From Isochrysis galbana (taxonomy: Eukaryota > Haptophyta > Isochrysidales > Isochrysidaceae): a stretch of 64,000 bases of DNA. The DNA is taken from assembly GCA_018136815.1 (NCBI GenBank), contig CM030933.1, positions 6,239,137 through 6,303,136 on the forward strand. The letters are read 5' to 3'. How positions within the stretch are numbered: the stretch's first letter is position 1; each line of letters starts with the position of its first letter. A model generated the notes under the pieces. The model was not told where the DNA came from. It did not search any database and was given only the letters and a program-made list of their open reading frames with translations. Positions 55,046 to 64,000 of the stretch are shown here, one piece after another. The translations under genes were made by a program, and so were the position numbers.

Positions 55046-55782
55046 TAGGCTCAGGTCACCGGCGCGGCCGTCCACGCGTGGCTGACGAGCCTCCGCGTTG
55101 AGGCTGCCTACGCGGCCATCCTCTCTCTGACAGTGCCAGATCCGGCGCTGATCGATGAGGTGAGACCCGTGGGCAGCCTCAGGACGGGCCACGTCGTGGC
55201 GCTCAACGCCACGGCGAGGAGGAAAGCCCAAGATCCTGCCACAGATGGCTGATTTCTACGTGATTTCGGCGCGCGGCCCGCCCGATTGGCGTGACTGTGT
55301 GGGTGGCCCCTGTGTATTTGGTGTCTGGCGGGTCCCCCCATCAAGATGGATCGTCGAAAACGGGCACACACCGCGCCCGGTCTCGATTTCAAGTTCAGCT
55401 TTTCGGCCCTTTGCGACTTTAGCGTCTTTTGTTAGTATATTTGGTTACGTTTTGTTGTTGGGGCCCAAGGGGGGGTTCTTGGTCCTAATGGGCCCCGGAT
55501 ATGTGCTTGTTGGGTGTATCGGGAACTTTCTACCGAAAAGAATCCTCAAATTTTCTCAACCCTGAGATGGTCATTTTCTTATCCCTAATAAAAAAACCCT
55601 GTTTGACCGCCCTAAGGTTGGAGAGGGAGGGGCGAATCGCACAATTTTTTGGCGAAGATTTTCGTAGTGGCAGGTGGCCCCCCCTGAGGTTTTTATTGGG
55701 CATCGCGCCACGGTCAAAAATGTAAAATGCAGCCCAACCCTACTAGCTACTAGTAGCAAAAAGCCCCTGTTTGACCGCCCTA
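54595..55782. mobile_element. Transposon with ~150-bp TIRs
   Basis: TAGGGCGGTCAAACAGGGGC at the left and its inverse at the right (GCCCCTGTTTGACCGCCCTA). TIRs continue for about 150 bp (54595-54745 against 55630-55782), with the blocks GACCGTGGCGCGATGCCC and GCGAAGATTTTCGTAG. TA at both edges may be the target duplication. No transposase is recognised; a plus-strand stretch 55040-55250 (VHAWLTSLRVEAAYAAILSL) looks coding but has no match. Other ends of the family are at 20968, 50170 and 55591-55615. Confidence 0.75.
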
Positions 55783-56281
55783 TCGATGAGGCTCTTCGGA
55801 GCAGAGGCGAGAATCATCGGCATCAGTACCTCGCCTGCCGCGATAAAAGGCCCGCAAGTGTTCGAGAGCGCCAACGCTATTATTGTGAAAAGAATTACGG
55901 ATACAACTCCGGAGGTTCGGCGGAAGGGTCTGTAAGAGGCCATAGAGCTGAATGTGCAGGCCCACCCCGACGCAAGAAATTCAACGTCCAACAAAGCACC
56001 GAAACCCACACATATACGGTAGTCGTAGTGCATGAGAAGAATTCCAGGCTAAAGGGGGACGCTACGGACGAGATGCGGCTCCGTCGATCAAGGACCCCAT
56101 CATCAACTTGTTAGGTAACTAAATCAAGGAGCCAGCAAGCAGCAGCAGTAGCAGTGTACTCCTATGTAAGGGCTAGGCTCTCTCCTAGGGGAGCGGGACC
56201 ACAGGGGAGGTAGGAAGGAAGGAAGCAAGGAACTCCCTTCTTCCTCGTCCTCCGTCCGACGCGACCCTTCTCCTCCCGACG
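55783..56281. other. Intergenic
   Basis: A plus frame at 55790-55935 (LFGAEARIIGISTSPAAIKG) has normal composition, possibly a retroelement scrap. Then CT-rich sequence up to the next gene. Confidence 0.3.
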
Positions 56282-57472
56282 ATGAGCTCTCTCCTGCGTG
56301 CCCTCGCGCTCGCCGGCCTCGTGGCAAGTGCACCGATCGTGCCCGAGCTCCACCAGCCCGACCAGATTGCCCCGCCCGAGGAGGCGGCTCGGCCGCCGGA
56401 TGAGAAGTCGCACCACCACGTGGGTGACCTGGTTGGCGTCGGTCTAGCGGAGGAAGGCCACCCGCTGCTAGGCGCCGCGGTCATGCATCAGAAGGGCGAC
56501 CTTCTGGGAGGAGACCTAATGGCAGCTGAGCTTGCGTCTCACGGGCACCCAGTCCTCGGCTACATGACGGCACAATCGGACCATGAGCGTGCAAATGGCC
56601 ACGGACATCGGCTTCTGAGTGCTCCAGCGGATTCAGCTGGAGCATCCGAGACGGGTGCGCTAAACAAGATAACTCAGCCGCCAGACGAGAAGTCCCACCA
56701 CCGCATGGGAGACATAATCGGTGTTGGACTCGCGGAACAAGGCCATCCGCTGCTTGGTGCTGCAGTCATGCACCATAAGGGCGACGGTTTAGGCATGGAC
56801 AACCTGGTTGGAGCGGAGCTCACTTCACATGGACACCCTGTGCTTGGATACATGGTGGCACAATCTGGTCATGATCATGAACACGATCGCGGGCATCGTC
56901 GACTAGACGCGTCTTCTGATACGACAGGGGGAGGCTCTATGCTGGAGAACTTCCAGCAACAAGACACCAATGCACCCTCGGAGAAGCATGGGATGTATGG
57001 AGGTGGACAGGGGTACAGTCGTTATGGTGAAGGCCACGTGCAAGAGCATTCCGACGAGACCTTTAAAGACTTGGCGGGTGTCGCGCTTGCGGCAGACGGC
57101 CATCCGTTGATGGGCATGATGGCGATGCACGAGCAGGGCGAGGGCCTCGAGGGAGACCTTGGCGACATGGCCGCAGTAGGTTTAGCCGAGCAAGGGCATC
57201 CCGGCATTGCATTTCTTGCGACTCAACTTGAGCATGGACGGGAGGATGAGCGTGTCAGGTACGGGTATGAAGGAAGCTACGAAAACGGAGAGCGAGACAG
57301 GCATAGGTGGCTTTCAGAAGGGCTCGCTGCCGATGCAGCAACGACGAAACAAGTGATGCCGGAAGTTGTTGCAACATCCTCGAAAGATGGGCTCCCAGCA
57401 TTGACGTCAATGGGTATGGCTGCCACAAATCAGCATCATTGGGAGAACTACATGCAACATGCTATTCCATGA
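56282..57472 (+). CDS. Secreted GHP-repeat protein, 396 residues
   Basis: The first ATG gives a classic signal peptide (SLLRALALAGLVASA, cleavage after about residue 17). The mature part has six repeats of 30-37 residues built around G(V/A)xLAxxGHPLLG: at about 45, 80, 148, 184, 264 and 297. They form three pairs. The odd repeats read GVGLAEEGHPLLGAAVMHQK; the even ones AELASHGHPVLGYMTAQS. The third pair is more diverged. After each pair stands an H/R-rich segment with a similar end: GHGHRLLS, GHRRLDAS, RHRWLSEG. Histidines are numerous, and there are no cysteines in the mature region. This suggests a metal-binding or matrix-forming extracellular protein, or a precursor cut after each module. 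I recognise no family. Intronless. Confidence 0.75.
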   Translation: MSSLLRALALAGLVASAPIVPELHQPDQIAPPEEAARPPDEKSHHHVGDLVGVGLAEEGHPLLGAAVMHQKGDLLGGDLMAAELASHGHPVLGYMTAQSDHERANGHGHRLLSAPADSAGASETGALNKITQPPDEKSHHRMGDIIGVGLAEQGHPLLGAAVMHHKGDGLGMDNLVGAELTSHGHPVLGYMVAQSGHDHEHDRGHRRLDASSDTTGGGSMLENFQQQDTNAPSEKHGMYGGGQGYSRYGEGHVQEHSDETFKDLAGVALAADGHPLMGMMAMHEQGEGLEGDLGDMAAVGLAEQGHPGIAFLATQLEHGREDERVRYGYEGSYENGERDRHRWLSEGLAADAATTKQVMPEVVATSSKDGLPALTSMGMAATNQHHWENYMQHAIP

Positions 57473-58706
57473 CGCGAGATCGCAGCTCAAGCTCGAGGAC
57501 AGTTTTTATTCTACATGGAGGAGCGAGCAGCGGGGTGCATTGGTCGATCGCATAGCGAGGTGTTCGCCTATCTCGCATTTCTCGATGCTAAGATTCAAGA
57601 GTTCTCGCGCTCAGCGCGCGGACGGTACAAGAGAGAAAGAGAGCGTAGGTGATTGAGACAGGACATAATCTGCTGCCTCGGGTATATGGCTACTACACAT
57701 TGGGCTTTACGACGATTCTTAACGGCTGTACCAGCGTACTAGTCGACATCTACTGCGGGCGCCATCGGCAAACGTCTTGAGCTGCTATGTTGCATGTTGC
57801 GAATGCCTCAAATCTGTCTAGTGAAGCAATTTAATGGTTATGGATGCCGTGTTCTAAGGACTGTGGCCTTGGTCTTCTTGTTCATTAGTGTGCGTAGTGG
57901 TAGAGTGAGGCGTGAAGCCTCCCTGTCTGCGTCGATTCTCAATTCGGCTGGTGCATCCAATTGCGGTCGCGAGCACTGCAGCCTTGAACATATGAGTCTT
58001 TTACTCCCGAGCGCCGCCTTTGCTTTTGTTGCGTTTGAGGTGGGCGATCGGCGCCATTCAGCAACACATAACAAAAGATGCGCGCCCGCAAAATTTCTAG
58101 TTTTATATTGATTAGCCGCTCAAGGGCAAATGCACGCGAGTCTTTGGCAATCACGCGGTGCTACGCAACATCTCTTCTTAATAATAATTGTCATGCAAAT
58201 ATTGGCTCGCGCTGTTACCCGTACATCGCATTCGGCGTCCAGGAAAAGTGCCTCCAGACCAACGAGTAAGGTTAAGGTGCATGCAGAATGCAACGCGGAG
58301 CAGTGCCTTGGCTATTGCGAGCAGACATTCAGAACGAGCGAGCAACATATTCGCTACGCTTCCATCAAACGGCGGCGGCAGCTCGCAGGCGCTGTCCCTC
58401 AGCCTTCCAATCCTCAGGTGTTGGAGTCGCAAGCTCAATGCGTGGCATGCCAGTCACCGGGAAGAGCTTTGGCACCCGCGTCGTTGCGCCGTCGAGCCAT
58501 GGGAAGTTGGCGGAGCGCTTTGCCTGCAAACATGATGGATATGGATGGTGGGTGGCGGGTGGAGATTTGTAAGCCGACGCCAAGGCGGCTCTATAGTGAA
58601 ATGCGCGTTCGCGCGAACCTAAGCAAGATCGTTGGACATACTAGTAGAGAGGGCAAAGCTCATTCTCCCGCAACTAGTTCAAGTGTGAGGAGGGCGAGTT
58701 GATGTA
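57473..58706. other. Intergenic
   Basis: Between the convergent repeat-protein and LEU1-type genes. Several short frames have biased composition, but none with a family match. The first ~200 bp may be 3' UTR. Confidence 0.4.
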
Positions 58707-61700
58707 TTAGAAGCTGACAAAGGCTCGTGCGCACACCTCAAAGTTACGAATTGCATCCATCTTCTGAAGGGTGAGGCCAATGTCGTCGAGACCATTGAGA
58801 AGGCAGTGCTTCCGGAAGGCGTCAACTTCAAAAGCGAACGATGATCCGTCGTGGCGGATGACCCTCTGAGAGGGGAGGTCAACCTCAAGGTGGTGGCCGG
58901 CGTCGGCATCAGCCATAAGCTCGGAAACCTGACAAGATGAGGGCAATGGTCAACGACTTTGAGGTATATTGCGTGGAGAGATATCTCAGTCTTGGGCTGC
59001 GCCCGAATGGCAGGCAAGGCGGCGAGCACGCCGAGGCTAAGGCTTCGCGTACCTGCGGTGCGGGCAACACGACCGGGAGCATGCCGTTCTTGAAGCAGTT
59101 GTTGTAGAAGATGTCGGCAAAGGAAGGCGCGATGATGCACCGAATACCGAAGCCAGAAATGGACCAAGGTGCGTGCTCACGCGACGATCCACATCCGAAG
59201 TTCTGGCCGGCGACGAGTATAGCGCTATCCCGATATTGTGGCTTGTTCAACACAAAGTCATCAATTTCCTTCGCGATCTCGGCGCCCATCTTGGCCACCT
59301 CAACAGGGTTGTGGTAACGAAGCTCGGCAAAGGCGGCGAAGCCTAGACCGGTGCGCTTGATAGTCTTCAAATACTCCTTGGGAATGATCATATCTAGAGA
59401 ATTGAAAGAAATATGGGACGGGAATGAGGTGGGCGGTACGAGACGGCGAATTGAGACCAACGGCATGTCCTATGGCACGCACGGATCGGCGTATGCTCAG
59501 TCCCACGCCACGCTGTGCCTCACCAGTGTCGACGTTCGAGATAGGAAGGGCTGCAGCAACGCCCTTCAGATTGATGAACTTGGGCATACCAGCTGCGCCG
59601 CCACCGCCGCTTGCGCTTGCCGTGCCGCTTGATTGCGGCTCGCGAATGATTGGACCGGCAGAATCGCATGCATCGCTCCACATCTGATGGCGTTTCAGGA
59701 ATGGCGGATAGAGCATTCGACAGTTGGAGCGGGGAGTTCACCCGGTGAGGATGCGGCCGCGTTGTGCGATTGCACTGACGCAAGGACTACTGGGTGTTGC
59801 CCCAATGGCATGCGGGGGCAAAGCTCGCGCGCGCGAGTGCACAGCGGGGACTCGTTCACCTTGCGCTGGAGCGGAGACTTAGCCGGGTCAATCATGAGGG
59901 TGGCAAGCGCCTCGGGCGGGAGCTCCATCGCCCTGACATCTGCGAGAGTACCGCTCACCGCGGCAGCCGCTGCCATCATTGGTGACATGAGATGGGTACG
60001 GCCACCTGCACCCTGACGGCCCTCGAAGTTACGGTTTGAGGTGGAGGCACAGCGCTCTCCCGAGCCGAGCTTATCGGCGTTCATCGCAAGGCACATTGAG
60101 CATCCTGGCTGACGGAAGTCGAACCCGGCCTCCTCCAGGATGACGTCGAGGCCCTCCTCGATAGCCTGCTCGCGGACCACGCCTGCCGACGCCATCACGA
60201 GTCGAGCGAGAACGCGGGAAGAATTTGGCGGTCAATACTTCAGCTTGGCTACGGCCCATCCAAGGCAAATCGCAAAGCGAGCTGGACTTGTGCAAGGGGG
60301 ACTGGAATCTTCAATGATGACTCGAGAAGTGGGCACAGAAACATCCCAATCATATAGCTGTCCCCAAGTGCAGCTGGATATGCACGCTGGCAGGGACGAG
60401 AGGCGTACCGGATCCTGGAACAACCATCGCAGTGACATTAGGAGCCACTTTGCGTCCCTTGGCCACAGCGGCGACGGCGCGAATGTCCTCAATGCGGCCA
60501 TTGGTGCAAGAGCCGATGAAAACCTGGGCACAAAGAGGAGGTACCATAAGCGGTGCTGGAAGGTTTTGTGCCTCTTCCATCTATCCACAGCAATAACTGT
60601 GCCTCCAGTAGAACGGGTTCCGCCAAGAGTGCTGAAGGATGGGAATGGTGCGGGGCCTCACCTTGTCGATAGGAATGGAGGTGAGGGGCTTGCCTTGCGA
60701 CCCCAGCAGACCCATGTATCCGAGAGCCCGCTCCATTTGGGCCTTCTTGACCGGATCCTCGACGCCCTCGAGCGATGGCACACGCCCAGTGATAGGAGCC
60801 GTCTGCTCGGGTGACGTGCCCCACGTGACTGTCGGAGCGATCGATGCGGCATCGATGATGACCGTGCGGTCGTATTCGGCGCCAGGGTCGGAAGCAAGCG
60901 ACTTCCAGTGCTCGATGGCTTTAGCCCACTCGGGGGAGTCTGGTGCCGGGACCATGGGTCGGCCTTTAAGGTATTCGAAGGTGATCTGCAGTGAGGAAAG
61001 GGTCGAGGCTAGTGATGTGCAACGTTGGCCACGCATGCGGCGCCCACCCCTCACAATTTGGCACCCCTCTCAGAGGGTATGCTCTCCGTGGACCCGCCAG
61101 CTACCGCACGGCAAAGCCCCGCCTCGTGCAAAAACAGTGAGGACGGTCCGCAGGCGGCGCACCTCGTCCGGCGCGATGAGACCCGCTCGTGCACCCGCCT
61201 CGATGGCCATGTTGCAGATGGACATGCGGCCCTCCATCGAAATGCTGCGAATGGCCTCACCAGCGAACTCAATTGTGTAGCCGGTGCCCCCTGCAGTGCC
61301 AATAGTACCGCAAATGTGCAGCACGACGTCCTTGGCGTTGACGCCGGGCTGTAGCTGGCCATCGACACGGATGAGGAAATTTTTCATCTTTTTCTGCTGG
61401 AGCGTCGAGGTGGCGAGCACGTGCTCCACCTCGGACGTCCCTATGCCGAATGCGAGGGCGCCAAAAGCCCCATGTGTTGCAGTGTGCGAGTCGCCGCACA
61501 CGCAGGTGGCGCCCGGCACAGTGAAGCCCTGCTCGGGTCCGATGATGTGCACGATGCCTTGGCGCTTGTCGCCCATCCCAAAGTAAGCGAGGTTGAAAAC
61601 CTCGACGTTCTTCTCGAGCGCGAGCACCTGCGTTCGCGACTGCTCCTCCTCGATGAAGGAGGCGACGTCCTTGAACTTCTTACGTGACGAGGTGGGGATG

Positions 61701-61963
61701 TTGTGGTCGACCGTGACGAGCGTGCAGTCGGGCCGGCGTACAGGCCTACCCGCGGCGGCGAGTCCCTCGAACGCCTGCGGCGAGGTGACCTCGTGCACCA
61801 GGTGCCTGTCAATGTAGATGAGAGCGTTGCCGTCCTCTCCGGCCGCCACCACATGCTGATCCCAGATCTTATCGTACATGGTACGCGGTGGGATGGAGCT
61901 GAGGGCGCGGCGGGCGGGCACGACGCGCGGCGCGCTGCGCGCCATCCTTATGGCCGCATGCAT
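58707..61963 (-). CDS. LEU1: 3-isopropylmalate dehydratase, fused LeuC-LeuD, seven exons
   Basis: Exons (minus): 61963-61163, 60985-60662, 60523-60409, 60182-59860, 59683-59524, 59393-59053, 58928-58707, giving 761 residues in phase. It isomerises 2-isopropylmalate to 3-isopropylmalate in leucine synthesis with a 4Fe-4S cluster. The LeuC half has [32 protein letters not shown] and [10 protein letters not shown], whose three cysteines are the cluster ligands. A Ser/Gly/Ala linker leads to the LeuD half ([47 protein letters not shown]). The fused order is that of fungal Leu1, and unlike the split plastid enzymes of plants. The N-terminal ~28 residues ([18 protein letters not shown]) are rich in Arg/Ser/Ala, a mitochondrial- or plastid-type transit peptide. 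All catalytic residues I know are present. Confidence 0.93.
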
Positions 61964-62778
61964 CCCGGCGGCGCCTGGCAGGTGTGGGAGGGGAGGAGAG
62001 GAGAGGAAGAGAGGGGCCTGGGTGCGAGAGAGGCGTCCACCCCCTCGCGGCGGCCGCGTGGAGAGAGATGGGGGGGGTGGAGAGGAGAGAGAAGAAGAAA
62101 AGGAGAGGAGAGAGAGAGAGAGAGATCAAAGAGGAATAAAAGGAGATTAAGAGAGAGAAGAAAAGAGACGGAGGATCTTCGAGGGAGGGGCTGTGGAGTC
62201 TTGGAGAGAGAGATCTAGGTGAGGAGAGGTGAGAGATATAGCGGGCGGAGGAGGCGACGAGAGAGAAGGGAGGAGAAAGGGTACTGAGTACGTGTTTAAT
62301 AAGCAGAATATTGGAAGAGACTCGATAGAGTGCTTTAGGTAGGAGCCGTGCGGAGGTGAAGAAGAGAGAACAGAGCGGGGGGGGGGGGGGGGGGGGGGGA
62401 GAGGGGGGGGGTCACGCCATGCTGAGAGGTCAGGAGGGCAGCCGAGCTCAGGGGCAAAGGGGGATTTTTTGTAGAGATCGCGTGCCTAGTGCGTATACAG
62501 TGCCTAGATAGGAGATGGGAAACTAGCAGGCGGTGTTCGGAGAGCACGAGCGAGCGACACACAAAGGGACGAAAACACCAGCTCACCATGATGCCCGTAA
62601 ACAGAGGTGTTCACAAGTGTACGGGTCCACGAAAGGGAGAAAAGGTTTTACGTTTTGCGCATCTCGCCGCCCCCCTCCCCCCTCCCCCTCGCCCTCGCCG
62701 CGCCGTCCGACTGTCCGACTTCCGACTTTTCACTTTTCTAAATTCTATGCCTATCGTCCGGACGGGTGTGGCCCATTC
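61964..62778. other. Upstream region of LEU1 with homopolymers
   Basis: GA-rich on the plus strand (CT-rich leader on the minus), G22 near 62378-62400 and further G runs. No gene. Confidence 0.45.
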
Positions 62779-62984
62779 CTAGATGGATGGGAAATACGGT
62801 GCTAGGGACTGCAAATACCGCCACACCCAAATACATATGTATTTGGCCTCAGGCAAATTACATTTATTTAAATACATTCGAGGCCTACGCCTACAACCCA
62901 GGACGCGCTTCAACGCTTCAAATACAGCCAAATACATATGTTTGGCCTCTGGCCAAAGACGGTAAATACGTATTTCCCATCTAG
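62779..62984. mobile_element. 206-bp MITE with CTAGATGG ends
   Basis: Left end CTAGATGGATGGGAAATACG, right end the inverse of CTAGATGGGAAATACG (one 4-bp gap). Internally CCAAATACATATGTATTTGG and CCAAATACATATG lie in mirrored positions. GGCCCATTC on the left and GGCCCGTTC on the right are probably a 9-bp duplication with one change. Same CTAGATG terminus as the 42.5-kb MITE, so probably the same Mutator-like superfamily. Confidence 0.75.
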
Positions 62985-63643
62985 GGGCCCGTTCCTTCTA
63001 GGGGCCCATTCCTCTGCTCTCGATCCTCGATCCTCAATTGTCGCTGTTCTTATCACTTATCGACGCCGATCGCTATTCTTATCGCTTATCGACGCCGATA
63101 TCGGACACAACACGAGCTATCTACAAATCCATATCCAACGACCTTCCATCCCCGGACTCTCCATCTCCATTCCCATCCCCGCCTTAGCCTTAGTTCTTTC
63201 GTTTTCGACTTCCGGGAGTGGGGCGACAGTGCGGACTTCGTAAGAAAGAGCGGTGATGAGTGGTACTGAGTGGTTGCTGGCGTCATCGTGACGTTGGTCT
63301 CCGCCAACCTCAAAGCATCTCCCACCGGAGTCTTCCCCCCCCCCCCCTCCCTCCCCCCCGACGAGAAAGCGAGCTCCCCTCCCGGAATCCCATGCGCTCC
63401 ATTCTCACAGAAAGTACCTTTATTCATACGGGAACAGACCTGTCCATCTGGCTTTCTGTCGTGGGGCTGGCGTCAGCATCACAGAGCCAGGCATCGCTTC
63501 ATCTGACGCGTCCTCCCTTCCGACCAGGTCCGCCACCCTCTGCCGCCAGCAAGCCAGCACCCCATCGCGCACGGCTAGCGTACGCGCACATTCGGGCAGG
63601 AGACCATCGCACTCATCCCACGCTCCTTAGCAGGTCTCTTCGC
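62985..63643. other. Upstream region of the ARF gene
   Basis: GGGGCCCATTCCT is repeated next to the MITE. CGATCGCTATTCTTATC-type duplication at 63040-63095 (TTCTTATC-CTTATCGACGCCGAT twice). A C run at 63335. An intron with acceptor TTAGCAG at 63633 may lie in the 5' UTR. Confidence 0.4.
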
Positions 63644-64000
63644 AATGGGTCTCGCCGCTAGCAAGCTCTTTGAAATGCTCAACTTCAAGAAGCCAACACG
63701 CGTTCTCATGCTTGGCTTGGACGCCGCAGGCAAGACTTGCACTCTGTACAAGCTCAAACTCGGGGAGGTCGTGACGTCGATCCCGACCGTAGGCTTCAAT
63801 GTCGAGACGGTGAACTATCGCAACCTGGCGATGACCATCTGGGACGTCGGCGGCCAAGACAAGATCCGTTCCCTGTGGCGCTACTACTACGAGAACAGTG
63901 ATGCATTGATCTTCATTGTCGATTCGAACGACCCCTCGCGGTTCGCAGAGGCCAGAGATGAGATGCACCGCGTCCTCTCAGATGATCTCTTGCGCAATGC
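63644..64000 (+). CDS. ARF-family small GTPase, 3' truncated by window end
   Basis: 119 codons visible from ATG. Gly2 for myristoylation and an amphipathic helix ([13 protein letters not shown]), P-loop GLDAAGKT, switch [12 protein letters not shown], switch [21 protein letters not shown], and VDSNDPSR are as in ARF1. The order and spacing match ARF (about 180 residues) closely, and the remaining ~60 residues with the NKQD motif lie past the window end. Role: recruiting coat proteins in Golgi/vesicle traffic when GTP-bound. Slight departures from ARF1 consensus ([17 protein letters not shown]) leave ARF6-like or another ARF paralogue open. Confidence 0.92.

Noticed and set aside
56185-56484. 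Minus-strand ORFs opposite the start of the secreted repeat protein
   Set aside because: Antisense shadows. The plus frame has the signal peptide and the repeats.
61703-62218. Plus-strand ORF opposite the LEU1 first exon
   Set aside because: Antisense of conserved LeuC sequence, continuing into GA-rich leader.

Overview
The window is nuclear DNA from a GC-rich eukaryote, most likely a single-celled flagellated alga or related protist. The evidence is spliceosomal introns of about 85-250 bp, homopurine/homopyrimidine promoter-like stretches, dense retroelement and DNA-transposon debris, and genes for cilia or centrin fibres (CFAP99, SFI1-like, kinesin). A fused LeuC-LeuD isopropylmalate isomerase implies leucine biosynthesis. 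The GC donor in one intron would fit a haptophyte-like genome, but I cannot fix the lineage from sequence alone.

Layout. 0-11 kb: SFI1-like gene (+), retroelement debris, TAM41 (+), a BED-finger hAT-derived gene (+), an AT-rich island followed by an array of C5/G5 hairpins, and an aldo/keto reductase (-). 12-17 kb: a large inverted-repeat element enclosing a proline-codon minisatellite and an acidic ORF. 17-30 kb: an F-box/WD-like gene (+), a low-complexity repeat zone with a casein-kinase-1-like fragment, and an F-box-kinesin fusion (+). 30-37 kb: cytochrome b561 scrap, minisatellites, a LINE 5' end, and CFAP99 (-). 37-50 kb: Mutator-like transposase pseudogene, an unidentified coiled-coil gene, a nested MITE with perfect target duplication, an SS18/GIF-type coactivator (-), an AT-richer orphan ORF (-), and a head-to-tail LINE pair. 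50-64 kb: UPF1/IGHMBP2-like helicase (+), another LINE fragment, a nested terminal-inverted-repeat element, a secreted repeat protein (+), the LEU1-type isomerase (-), a second MITE, and the start of an ARF GTPase gene (+) cut by the window end.

Exon models were made by hand from reading frame, GT/GC-AG boundaries and family conservation. For AKR, kinesin, F-box/WD, CFAP99, SS18-like, helicase and LEU1 all exon junctions are in phase. The host genes are unrelated housekeeping or ciliary genes, as expected for a eukaryotic chromosome, so no operon logic applies. Most of the rest is mobile-element derived, with at least eight repeat families having two or more copies inside this window. The best candidates for something undescribed are the secreted GHP-repeat protein (56.3-57.5 kb), the F-box-kinesin with a ~290-residue insertion inside the motor (26.2-29.8 kb), the hairpin array beside the AT-rich island (8.0-9.2 kb), and the LINE family whose 5' end carries a hairpin supported by compensatory changes.
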